DNA of 64,000 bases from Sphingomonas sp. Leaf22 (GTDB lineage: Bacteria > Pseudomonadota > Alphaproteobacteria > Sphingomonadales > Sphingomonadaceae), in the NCBI RefSeq assembly GCF_001421715.1, contig NZ_LMKP01000045.1:1-64000 (forward strand). The letters are read 5' to 3'. Shown here in pieces: positions 45,177 to 53,400 of this stretch (positions are counted from its first letter, which is position 1; each line of letters opens with the position of its first letter). Below the pieces are notes generated by a model. That model was given only the letters and a program-made list of their open reading frames with translations. It did not search any database and was not told the origin of the DNA. The position numbers and the translations under genes were made by a program.

Positions 45177-46436
45177 GTGAAGACGACCCTGCGCATCGGC
45201 GCGGCCGCGCTGCTAGCCCTTGCCATTCCCTTACCGGGCAGGGCGGTCGCGCAATCGATTGCAGCGGCGTCACAACTACCGATACGTGGCAACTTTGTCC
45301 ACTTCGACCATCTCTATGCCGAACGCGACTTAAACGGCGAACGCGTCGGCATCCTGCATATCTACAGCGAAGCCCCCGACTATCGCTTCGCCATCGAACC
45401 GCGCGAAGGCTATACCTGCGTCGATGATGTCGCGCGCGGCATCGTCCTGCTCGCCGCCACCAACCCGGATGCGAAGCGGCGGCACCGGATCGAGATGCTG
45501 ACCCGCTTCGTCCTGCGAATGCAGGCGGAGAACGGCTATTTCCACAATTTCCTGTGGGGCGACGGTCGCATCAATCGCGACTATCGCACCTCGCTCGCCG
45601 AGCTGAACTGGTGGTCGCTCCGCGCGCTGTGGGGGCTGGAGGCGGCGCTGCCGCACCTTGCCCCCGACACTGCCGTGCGCGCCCGCACCGCCGCCGACCG
45701 CCTCGTTGCGAATCTGAAGCGCGACCTGCCGGTCAGCGCCAGCGGGACGACGACGGTGGCGGGCCTGACCGTCCCGACATGGCTGCCGCTCGAATCGGGT
45801 GCCGATGCCGGATCGGTCGCGCTGCTCGGCCTGCTGCCGCACTGGCAGCGCACACAGGACCCCGCGACCCGCGCCCTGATCGGGCGGATCGGCGACGGGC
45901 TGGTCGCGATGCAGGCGGGCGATGCCAGGCGCTTCCCCCACGGCGCGTTTCTCAGCTGGCAGAATCGATGGCACGCATGGGGCAATGCGCAGGCCTATGC
46001 GCTGCTGCGCGCCGGCAAGCTGCTGGGACGCGCCGACTTCACCGCCAGTGCCTTGCGCGAAGTCGATCATTTCTACCCCTGGTTGCTCAAGACGGGCATG
46101 CGCTCCACCTTCGCGCTGCAAAAGGACGGGCAGGGGTTCAAGGCGGTCGAGGCCGAACGTTTTCCGCAAATCGCCTATGGTATCACCCCGATGATCCTCG
46201 CCGCGACCGAGGCGCATCGCCAGACCGGGGAAGGGCGCTATCGGTTGCTGGCGCAGCGTCTAGGGACATGGTTTACCGGCACTAATCCCGCCCGCCGGGT
46301 GATGCTCGATCCCGCCACCGGCCGCGGCTATGACGGGATCATCGCCCTGGGCAAGATAAACTCGAACTCGGGCGCGGAGTCGACGATCGAGGGGCTGTTC
46401 GCCGCCACCGCGCTGGCCGGAACCCCGCTGCCATGA
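45177..46436 (+). CDS. Secreted putative alpha/alpha-barrel hydrolase
   Basis: A 419-residue protein with a Sec signal (KTTLRIGAAALLALAIPLPG, then RAVAQ). It is almost all helical with aromatic-rich segments (ELNWWSLRALWGLEAAL, SWQNRWHAWGNAQAYALL), as in (alpha/alpha)6-barrel glycosidases, and has acidic motifs in YTCVDDVARG. No exact family recognised. The start is a GTG at 45177, downstream of GGAGAGGAA. It leads the sugar transporter operon and overlaps the binding protein start (ATGA), so it probably acts on the imported oligosaccharide in the periplasm. Confidence 0.68.
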   Translation: MKTTLRIGAAALLALAIPLPGRAVAQSIAAASQLPIRGNFVHFDHLYAERDLNGERVGILHIYSEAPDYRFAIEPREGYTCVDDVARGIVLLAATNPDAKRRHRIEMLTRFVLRMQAENGYFHNFLWGDGRINRDYRTSLAELNWWSLRALWGLEAALPHLAPDTAVRARTAADRLVANLKRDLPVSASGTTTVAGLTVPTWLPLESGADAGSVALLGLLPHWQRTQDPATRALIGRIGDGLVAMQAGDARRFPHGAFLSWQNRWHAWGNAQAYALLRAGKLLGRADFTASALREVDHFYPWLLKTGMRSTFALQKDGQGFKAVEAERFPQIAYGITPMILAATEAHRQTGEGRYRLLAQRLGTWFTGTNPARRVMLDPATGRGYDGIIALGKINSNSGAESTIEGLFAATALAGTPLP

Positions 46437-47716
46437 CCAGCAGGCGCGACGCCCTGCTGCTGGCGCTGGGCGGTGCGGCGCTGCTGGCCGGGTGCGGGCA
46501 ACCGCGCAGCGAACGGCGCACCGACCGCATCCGGCTCTGGGTCGCGCCCAATGCGGCGGAGGAGGGGTTCTGGAAGATCGCGGTGGCGAAATGGAACGCC
46601 GCGTGGCTCGGCCTGCCGGTCGAGTTCACGACCATCCCGACCGCCGGCAATTCGGAGGATACGGTGTTGTCGGCGCTGGTCGCGGGCACCGAACCCGATC
46701 TGTGCACCAACGTCTTTTCGGGTTTCGCGGTACAGCTGGCCGCGCTGGGACAGGTCGCCAATCTCGCGGCGATGCCGGGCTATGATGCGCTGCTCGACCG
46801 GCGACACATGCGATCGATCATGGCGGGATGGGAACAGGGCGGGCAGGTCGTCGCGCTGCCGATCTATTCCAGCCCGACGCTGATCTGGTGGCGCGCCGAC
46901 CTGCTCGAAGCAAACGGCCTGTCGGCGCCACCCACCACCTATGCCGATGTCTATCGCTTCTGCGAACGCTATGCCGTGCGCGGCTCGCGCTACGGGATGC
47001 AGGTCGTCGCCGGGCGCGCGTGGCAGGACCGCTGGTTCGACTATATCTCCTATTACTATGCCGCATCGGACGGGCAGCCGTACCTCGCGGGTAACAAGGC
47101 GCTCTACGACAATCCGGCGGGGAGCCAAGCGGCGGGGTTCGTCGACCGCATGTACCGACAGGGTTGGACCGCGCTCGACTTCGATGCCGAGGAGCCGCTG
47201 GTGTCGGGCCTTGCCGCCGGTGCGGTGCGCGGGCCGTGGGATGTCGAGCGGTTCGCGAATATCTATCCCGATACGCTGGCGCGAATCGCGGTCGGGCCGA
47301 TGATCGCGGAAGGCCCGTCGACGGGCACGCGATCGACCTTTTCCGACAGCAAGGGCGTCGTCCTCTTCCGCAACAGCCGCGTGCAGCGCGAGGCGTTCGA
47401 CTTTCTCTGCTGGGCATTGGGCGATGAGGCGCTCAACCTGCTCTGGCTTCAGCGCACCGGCCTGTCGCCCGCGCGCGACGATCTGCTGACCAATCCCGCC
47501 TTTGCAGATTATTATCGCGGCAACGCCATCGCCCGCGCCTATGCGAACCATGTCGCCACCGCCCGGCCGCCGGCGCTGTCCGAACATACCATCGATATCC
47601 AGAAGATCATGAGCGCAAGGCTGGTCGAGCCGCTGATGCTGGGCGCGACCAGCCCCGCCGCCGCACTCGCCGATGCCGTCGCACGGACGAACCGGATGCT
47701 GGAGGTGCAGGGATGA
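46433..47716 (+). CDS. ABC transporter sugar-binding lipoprotein
   Basis: A 427-residue CUT1 solute-binding protein. The lipobox is LLAGC at about residues 17-21, anchoring it to a membrane. It then shows IRLWVAPNAAEEGFWKIAVA, NSEDTVLSALVAGTEPD and LPIYSSPTLIWWRADLLEANG, typical of family 1 extracellular binding proteins. Translationally coupled to the hydrolase before it and the permease after it. Confidence 0.92.
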   Translation: MTSRRDALLLALGGAALLAGCGQPRSERRTDRIRLWVAPNAAEEGFWKIAVAKWNAAWLGLPVEFTTIPTAGNSEDTVLSALVAGTEPDLCTNVFSGFAVQLAALGQVANLAAMPGYDALLDRRHMRSIMAGWEQGGQVVALPIYSSPTLIWWRADLLEANGLSAPPTTYADVYRFCERYAVRGSRYGMQVVAGRAWQDRWFDYISYYYAASDGQPYLAGNKALYDNPAGSQAAGFVDRMYRQGWTALDFDAEEPLVSGLAAGAVRGPWDVERFANIYPDTLARIAVGPMIAEGPSTGTRSTFSDSKGVVLFRNSRVQREAFDFLCWALGDEALNLLWLQRTGLSPARDDLLTNPAFADYYRGNAIARAYANHVATARPPALSEHTIDIQKIMSARLVEPLMLGATSPAAALADAVARTNRMLEVQG

Positions 47717-48594
47717 AGCAACGAGCCGCCTTGTCGCGCGAAGCGGTGATCGGGCTGTCGCTGGCGGGTGCCTATCTGGCCTTTACCGCCGTGTTCTGGG
47801 CCTATCCCTTTTTCTGGCTGGCCAAGCTGTCGGTGACGCAGTGGCGGTTCTTCGACGAACCGGTGTTCACCGGCGCGCGCAATTTGTGGCTGACGGTGCA
47901 GGACCCGCAATTCCTGCAGGCGCTGTGGAATGTCGTGCGGTTCCTGGCGATGTACCTGCCGATCGCGTTCGGCGGGGCGTTGATCGTCGCGTTCGGGTTG
48001 CAGCATGTCGGGCGGGGCAAGGCGTTCGTGGCGCTGTGTTTCCTGCTGTCGAACGTGTCGTCGGGGGTCGCGCTGTCGCTGGTGTTCGCCAAGGTGTTCA
48101 GCTCGACCGGGCCGCTCAACACGATGTTGTTCGATGTGGCGGGGGTGCGGGTGCCGTGGACCAACGATCCGACGCTGGCGATGCTGGCGATCGCGCTGGT
48201 CGTCGCGTGGAAGTTCGTCGGCTATTACGGGCTGATCCTCTATTCGGGGCTGCTGGCCATCCCGAAGGAAATTTATGACGCCGCGCGGCTCGACCATGCC
48301 GGGCCGTGGACGCGGCTGACGCGGATCACGCTGCCGATGATGAACCCGCAGCTGATGATGGTGCTGACCTTCGCGATCCTCGTGTCGTTCGGGCTGTTCA
48401 CCGAACCGTTCATCATCACCGGCGGCGGCCCGAGCGACAGCACGGCGACGCCGCAGATGATGATCTACGAAACCGCGTTCCGCCGCCTGCAACCCAGCCA
48501 TGCGGCGATGATGAGCATCCTCGTCGCGCTGGTCACCTATGCGCTGGTGCAGCTCGCCCGGCGGCTGTTCGAACGAAAGGTCGTGCTGGCATGA
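47713..48594 (+). CDS. Sugar ABC transporter permease (MalF/UgpA type)
   Basis: A 293-residue permease with six membrane helices. The coupling loop is EIYDAARLDHAGPWTRLTRITLPMM, the EAA motif that docks onto the ATPase. GGAGG lies inside the end of the binding protein gene, eight bases before the ATG. Pairs with the next permease. Confidence 0.94.
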   Translation: MKQRAALSREAVIGLSLAGAYLAFTAVFWAYPFFWLAKLSVTQWRFFDEPVFTGARNLWLTVQDPQFLQALWNVVRFLAMYLPIAFGGALIVAFGLQHVGRGKAFVALCFLLSNVSSGVALSLVFAKVFSSTGPLNTMLFDVAGVRVPWTNDPTLAMLAIALVVAWKFVGYYGLILYSGLLAIPKEIYDAARLDHAGPWTRLTRITLPMMNPQLMMVLTFAILVSFGLFTEPFIITGGGPSDSTATPQMMIYETAFRRLQPSHAAMMSILVALVTYALVQLARRLFERKVVLA

Positions 48595-49430
48595 AGACGT
48601 TGCTTGCCAAGCGCAGCATCGGCGGATGGGCGGCGACGATCGCCATCTATGCCCTCGCGCTGACATGGCTGTACCCGTTCGCATGGATGGTCGCCGCGTC
48701 GCTGAAACCCGCCGCGCAGATCTACAATACCGGGTTATTCGAGGGCGACTTCACGCTCGACAATTTCGCCTTCCTGTTCGCGACCGCCGACAAGCTCGAC
48801 CGGCCGTTCCTCGGCGCGCTGGGCGTGTCGGCGGTGGTGACGCTGACCGTGACGGCATCGGTGCTGCTGACCTCCGCCTTCATCGCCTTCGCATTGGCGC
48901 GGATGCGGTTCCCGGGGCGCAAACTGTTCGGCGATTTCCTGCTGCTGCAAATGGTCATTCCGACCAGCATGTTCATCCTGCCGCTGTTCGTGCTGGTGAA
49001 GGAAATGGGGCTGCTCAATTCGCTCGCCGCGCTCATCCTGCCGTCGATGATGTCGGGCTGGGGCATCTACATGATGTCGCAGTCGTTCCGGACGATGCCC
49101 GAGGAATATTTCGATGCGGCCCGGCTCGATCGCGCCAGCCTGTGGCAGACGGTGACGAAGATCGTCGTGCCGCTCAACAAATCGATCATCGCCATCGTCG
49201 CGCTGTTCACCTTCACCGGCACCTGGGACAATTTCCTGTGGCCGCTGATCGCGATCTCCGACACCGACAAGATGCCGTTATCGGTACTGCTGGCGACGTT
49301 CAGCAAGCAATATGGCGGCTATGCCGGACCGGTGATGGCGGGTGCGGTGTTGCAGACGCTGCCGCTGGTGCTGCTGTTCCTCCTGTTCCGGCGGCATTTC
49401 CTGCAGGGCATGTCGCTGTCGCTCAAATGA
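48591..49430 (+). CDS. Sugar ABC transporter permease (MalG/UgpE type)
   Basis: A 279-residue permease with six membrane helices; the EAA loop is EEYFDAARLDRASLWQTVTKI. Its ATG overlaps the stop of the first permease. The C-terminus LQGMSLSLK is the usual MalG-type tail that enters the ATPase dimer. Confidence 0.94.
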   Translation: MKTLLAKRSIGGWAATIAIYALALTWLYPFAWMVAASLKPAAQIYNTGLFEGDFTLDNFAFLFATADKLDRPFLGALGVSAVVTLTVTASVLLTSAFIAFALARMRFPGRKLFGDFLLLQMVIPTSMFILPLFVLVKEMGLLNSLAALILPSMMSGWGIYMMSQSFRTMPEEYFDAARLDRASLWQTVTKIVVPLNKSIIAIVALFTFTGTWDNFLWPLIAISDTDKMPLSVLLATFSKQYGGYAGPVMAGAVLQTLPLVLLFLLFRRHFLQGMSLSLK

Positions 49431-49442
49431 GAAGGTTTCCGC

Positions 49443-50501
49443 ATGTTGCAGCGTGATCCGCGCAATCCCGTCGTCACGCCCGAGATGGTCCGGCCGAGCC
49501 GCCCCGAATGGCGGGTCGACGGCAGCTTCAATGCCGGCGTCACCCGCTTTGGCGAGGAGACGATCCTGCTGGTCCGCGTCGCCGAGAGCGTCGTCGCCGA
49601 CGATCCCGACACGGTGATCGTGCCGCTGCTGGAGGAGGTGGACGGCGCATGGGCCTGCACCACCCGCAGTTTCCGTCGCGACGATCCGGCCTATGACTTT
49701 GCCGACCCGCGCATGGTGCGCTCGCGCGCCGATCCGCGCGACGTGTTCCTGACCTCGCTGTCGCACCTCCGCCTCGCGCGCAGTCGCGACGGGGTGACGT
49801 TTGCGGTCGACGACGCGCCGTTCCTGTTTCCCGCCGACCGCAGCGAACGCTTCGGGTGCGAGGATGCGCGGATCACGCAGATCGAGGGGCGCTGGTACAT
49901 CAACTATACCGCCGTCAGCGACCTCGGCATCGCCACCGCGCTGGCGGTGACCGACGACTTCGTTTCGGTCGAGCGGATCGGCATTATCCACGCGCCCGAC
50001 AATCGCGACGTGTGCCTGTTTCCGCGCAAGGTCGGCGGGCAGTATTGGTGCCTGCATCGTCCCGCGCCGCTGCACCTCGGCACGCCCGAAATCTGGATCG
50101 CCAAGTCGCCCGACCTGCTGCACTGGGGCGATCACCGCCATCTGGCCGGACGGACCAGCGCCGCATGGGAGGCGATGAAGATCGGTGGCGGCGCGCAGAT
50201 GATCGAGACCGATCGCGGATGGCTGCAAATCTATCACGGGGTCGATGCCGATCAGCGGTACAGCCTCGGCGCGCTGCTGCTCGATCTCGACGATCCGCGG
50301 ATCGTGCGGGCGCGGTTGGACCGGGCGCTGGCGGTGCCGGACGAAGCCTATGAACGCACCGGCTTTTTCGACAATGTGCTGTTCAGTTGCGGCGCGTTGG
50401 TCGGGGGCGATACGCTGCGCATATATTATGGCGCGGCCGACCGGGTGATGGCGGTGGGCACGGTGTCGCTCGCCGAATTGTGGCAGGCGATGGGCGTTTG
50501 A
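49443..50501 (+). CDS. GH130-family glycosidase/phosphorylase
   Basis: A 352-residue five-bladed beta-propeller enzyme. The start RDPRNPVVTPEMVRPSRPEW and the FNAGVTRFGEETILLVR blade are typical of GH130, as is FGCEDARITQIEGRWYINYT with the catalytic Asp. Members are mannoside phosphorylases or mannosidases; lack of a signal peptide places it in the cytoplasm, after the ABC importer. GAAGG precedes the ATG. The subfamily, and so phosphorolysis versus hydrolysis, cannot be fixed here. Confidence 0.9.
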   Translation: MLQRDPRNPVVTPEMVRPSRPEWRVDGSFNAGVTRFGEETILLVRVAESVVADDPDTVIVPLLEEVDGAWACTTRSFRRDDPAYDFADPRMVRSRADPRDVFLTSLSHLRLARSRDGVTFAVDDAPFLFPADRSERFGCEDARITQIEGRWYINYTAVSDLGIATALAVTDDFVSVERIGIIHAPDNRDVCLFPRKVGGQYWCLHRPAPLHLGTPEIWIAKSPDLLHWGDHRHLAGRTSAAWEAMKIGGGAQMIETDRGWLQIYHGVDADQRYSLGALLLDLDDPRIVRARLDRALAVPDEAYERTGFFDNVLFSCGALVGGDTLRIYYGAADRVMAVGTVSLAELWQAMGV

Positions 50502-50513
50502 GGACACGCCCGA

Positions 50514-50600
50514 CCGTACTCCCGCGCATGCGGGAGTCCAGGGCCAAGCAATACCGCGTCCCGATCGGGACTCTGGACCCCCGCCTGCGCGGGGGTACGG
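50514..50600. repeat. Palindromic intergenic repeat, family C copy 2
   Basis: Begins CCGTACTCCCGCGCATGCGG and ends CCCGCCTGCGCGGGGGTACGG, forming a long stem inside an operon, between the GH130 and DUF1861 genes. It shares the CCCGC...GGGAGTCCA core with the element at 21546-21640. Confidence 0.82.
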
Positions 50601-50621
50601 ATGCAATACAGGAAAACAGCC

Positions 50622-51614
50622 ATGCACCATGACAGCATTCCGCGCGTCAAAACCCGCCATGCCGCCTTCGCCGCCGAGCCGCCACAGGGGCGGACGGGCA
50701 AGCTGACCTTTGCCGGGGTCGACGGGCTCGACGTCTACAACATCTCCGCGCCGTTCCGCGTCGGCGAGCGCACCGTCATCGCCGGGCGGGTCGAGGCGCG
50801 CGACAGCGAACATTCGACCGCGATCTTTTTCGAGGAAGCGGACGGCGTCTGGCACCCGATCGACGGCGCGCCGCGCCTTGCGTTGCAGGACCCGTTCGTG
50901 ACCTTCGTCGGCGGTGAACTGGTGTTCGGCGGGGTCGAGGTCCGCTTCGGCGTGGGCGAGCCCGAATGGTGGACGGTCTTCTATCGCGGCAACGACCTGT
51001 TCGACCTGAACCCCTTCTTCGCCGGGCCGCTGGGGATGAAGGACATCCGGCTGTGCGAACTGGCCGACGGCCGGGTCGCGGTGTTCACTCGGCCGCGCGG
51101 GGCCAAGGGCGGGCGCGGTACGATCGGCTATACCGAGGTCGCCTCGCTCGACGCGCTCTCGGTGGAAGCGATCGACGCCGCGCCGATGCTGGAGGGCATG
51201 TTCCACCCGCTCGACTGGGGCGGGGTCAACGAAGCGCATCTGCTGGCCAATGGCGAGATCGGGCTGATCGCGCATATCGCCTCTTTCGAGGATGATACGA
51301 TCTATAGCGCGCGGCACTATTATGCGGTGTCGTTCGTGTTCGATCCGGCGAGCCGCGAGTGGCGCGACCTGCGCATCCTCGCCGGGCGCGACCAGTTCGG
51401 ACCGGGTGCGGCGAAGCGGCCCGATCTGACCGATGTCGTGTTTTCGTCGGGCATCGAACGCATCGGTGCGGTCACGCGGCTCTATGCCGGCACGTCGGAT
51501 GCCGAGGCGCATTGGGTCGAGATCGTTTATCCGTTCGACGTGCCGCTCGCCGGCGAGGCAACGACCACCGACGCGCCGCAGTTGATCGTCGCGCCGCAGC
51601 GGCTACAGGCCTGA
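50622..51614 (+). CDS. DUF1861 family protein
   Basis: A 330-residue, all-beta protein similar to DUF1861 proteins (e.g. KLTFAGVDGLDVYNISAPFR near residue 25, then HPLDWGGVNEAHLLANGEIG). Members sit beside GH130 genes and mannoside importers and are expected to be beta-propellers acting on the same sugar; the reaction is not established. AGGA lies eight bases before the ATG at 50622, better than the ATG at 50601 inside the repeat edge. No signal peptide. Confidence 0.75.
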   Translation: MHHDSIPRVKTRHAAFAAEPPQGRTGKLTFAGVDGLDVYNISAPFRVGERTVIAGRVEARDSEHSTAIFFEEADGVWHPIDGAPRLALQDPFVTFVGGELVFGGVEVRFGVGEPEWWTVFYRGNDLFDLNPFFAGPLGMKDIRLCELADGRVAVFTRPRGAKGGRGTIGYTEVASLDALSVEAIDAAPMLEGMFHPLDWGGVNEAHLLANGEIGLIAHIASFEDDTIYSARHYYAVSFVFDPASREWRDLRILAGRDQFGPGAAKRPDLTDVVFSSGIERIGAVTRLYAGTSDAEAHWVEIVYPFDVPLAGEATTTDAPQLIVAPQRLQA

Positions 51615-51616
51615 AT

Positions 51617-52504
51617 ATGCTACGCATCGATCCTCATCCCCGCCCGCTCGGCCAGAGCGATATCGTCGTTTCCCCCATGGCATGGGGCATGTGGCGCTTC
51701 ACCGGTAAGGTCGCGGCGGCTCGGACGCTGGTCGAGGCGGCGCTGGAGACGGGCATCACCCTGTTCGATACCGCCGATATCTACGGCACCGATACTCCGG
51801 CGGGTTTCGGGTCGGCAGAGGCGCTGTTCGGGCAGGTGCTGGCCGAGGCACCGTATCTGCGCGAGCGGATGGTGATCGCGACCAAGGGCGGCATCCGGCC
51901 CGGCATCCCCTATCGTTCCGACCGCGCCTATCTGACGGAGGCGGTCGAGGCATCGCTGTCGCGGATGGGGATCGATCGGATCGAGCTGTACCAGATCCAT
52001 CGCCGCGATTTCCTGACCCATCCGCAGGAGGTGGCGAAGAGCCTGACGGCGATGGTCGAGGCCGGCAAGGTGCGCGGGATCGGCGTGTCGAACCACAGCC
52101 CGGCCGAAGTCGATGCGTTGCAGACGTTTCTGGGCCTGCCGATCCTGTCGACCCAGCCCGAATTCTCCCCGCTGCACAGCGCGCCGTTGTTCGACGGGGC
52201 GCTCGATCAGGCGATGGCGAAGGATATGGCGGTGCTCGCCTGGTCGCCGCTCGGCGGCGGGCGGCTGAGCGATGGCGCGCATCCGGCCGGCGCGCTGCTC
52301 GCCGAACAGGGCGCGCGCTTCGGGGTCGATGCCGCCACCGCCGCGCTGTCATGGGCGATGGTCCATCCGGCGCGGATCATCCCGATCATCGGATCACAAA
52401 ACCCCGATCGCATCCGTTCGGCAGCGGGGGCGCTGACGGTCGAGTGGACCCCGGCTGAATGGTATGCGGTGTTGCAAGCTGGGATGGGAACGTCGCTACC
52501 CTGA
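51617..52504 (+). CDS. Aldo/keto reductase (YdhF-like)
   Basis: A 295-residue NADPH-dependent oxidoreductase barrel. The catalytic set is seen as FDTADIYG (Asp, Tyr), VIATKGGIRPG (Lys) and YQIHRRDFLTHP (His), with the cofactor loop PIIGSQNPDRIRSA near the end. It starts three bases after the DUF1861 stop, so it is the last gene of the sugar operon and probably reduces a keto- or aldo-sugar released from the imported glycoside. Confidence 0.9.
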   Translation: MLRIDPHPRPLGQSDIVVSPMAWGMWRFTGKVAAARTLVEAALETGITLFDTADIYGTDTPAGFGSAEALFGQVLAEAPYLRERMVIATKGGIRPGIPYRSDRAYLTEAVEASLSRMGIDRIELYQIHRRDFLTHPQEVAKSLTAMVEAGKVRGIGVSNHSPAEVDALQTFLGLPILSTQPEFSPLHSAPLFDGALDQAMAKDMAVLAWSPLGGGRLSDGAHPAGALLAEQGARFGVDAATAALSWAMVHPARIIPIIGSQNPDRIRSAAGALTVEWTPAEWYAVLQAGMGTSLP

Positions 52505-52584
52505 CGATCCACCCGCCGGTTGTAGCGGACCCGACGCATCTGTATATTGCTGACGAGTCTGTAGCATCGTGAGGCGGCAAGTCG

Positions 52585-52833
52585 ATGAACGCGCATAACG
52601 GTCGGTTGGTAAGCGGGGGACGGTTGCAGCTGCCCTCCGACGTTCGTCGCGAGCTGGGGCTGGCCGATGGCGATCAGGTCGTGATGCGCGTGGTCGATGG
52701 AGAACTGCATATCCGGCCGCGCCGCGACGTGCTTAAACGGATTCAGGCGATGTTGCAGCCCTATGCCGCGACGAACGGATCGGTCGTCGACGAACTGATC
52801 GCCGACCGGCGCGCCGAATCAGACCGTGGCTGA
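52585..52833 (+). CDS. vapB: VapB-type antitoxin (AbrB/MazE fold)
   Basis: An 82-residue protein with an N-terminal swapped-hairpin AbrB domain (GRLVSGGRLQLPSDVRREL, then GDQVVMRVVDGELHIRP) and a C-terminal tail that would wrap the toxin. It overlaps the toxin gene by eight bases, the normal arrangement in which the antitoxin comes first and the complex represses its own promoter. Confidence 0.88.
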   Translation: MNAHNGRLVSGGRLQLPSDVRRELGLADGDQVVMRVVDGELHIRPRRDVLKRIQAMLQPYAATNGSVVDELIADRRAESDRG

Positions 52834-53221
52834 CCCGGTCTATGTTCTCGACGCATCGGCGGTGCTGGCGGCATTCTTCGACGAACCCGGTGCCGATGTC
52901 GTCGCCGACCATATGAGCGGTGCGCTGATGAGCGCGGTGAACTTGTCCGAAGTCGTCGCAAAGCTGATCGACCGGGGCGCGTCGCCCGACCAGATCGCGG
53001 AGATCATGACGCAACTGGATATCGACATCGTCCCGCACGACCGGTCGCAGGCGATCACCGCCGGCTTGCTGCGCCGGGAAACGCGGTCGTCCGGCCTGTC
53101 GCTCGGCGATCGCAGCTGTCTGGCGCTCGCGATCGATCGCAAGGCGGTCGCGCTGACCGGGGATCGGGCATGGCTGTCGCTCGCCGAACCGCTGAAGGTC
53201 GAGGTCGTGGCGATCCGGTAG
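52826..53221 (+). CDS. vapC: VapC-type PIN-domain toxin
   Basis: A 131-residue PIN ribonuclease. The acidic site is formed by YVLDASAVLA (Asp), VNLSEVVAKL (Glu), SLGDRSCLALA (Asp) and LTGDRAW (Asp). It starts with GTG at 52826. Together with vapB it would help maintain the replicon by post-segregational effects, which fits the plasmid-type origin 30 kb away. Confidence 0.9.
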   Translation: MADPVYVLDASAVLAAFFDEPGADVVADHMSGALMSAVNLSEVVAKLIDRGASPDQIAEIMTQLDIDIVPHDRSQAITAGLLRRETRSSGLSLGDRSCLALAIDRKAVALTGDRAWLSLAEPLKVEVVAIR

Positions 53222-53286
53222 GCGGGGGCGGACACGGAAAAATGCCCTCGCCGGGGATGGGCGGGGGCAGGGGGGAACTTTGAATT

Positions 53287-53397
53287 TCTCCCCTCCCTGA
53301 CAAGGGAGGGGTTGGGGGTGGGTCGGCCGGTTGTGGATCGCTTACCTTCCCTCGCGGGCCGACCCACCCCCGACCCCTCCCTTCCAGGGAGGGGAGC
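53287..53397. repeat. Palindromic intergenic repeat, family A copy 3
   Basis: Starts TCTCCCCTCCCTGACAAGGG and ends CCTCCCTTCCAGGGAGGGGA, with inner GGGGGTGGGTCGGCC and GGCCGACCCACCCCC arms. It ends just before the stop of the second TonB receptor and after vapC, so it lies between two convergent genes. Confidence 0.88.
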
Positions 53398-53400
53398 GGC

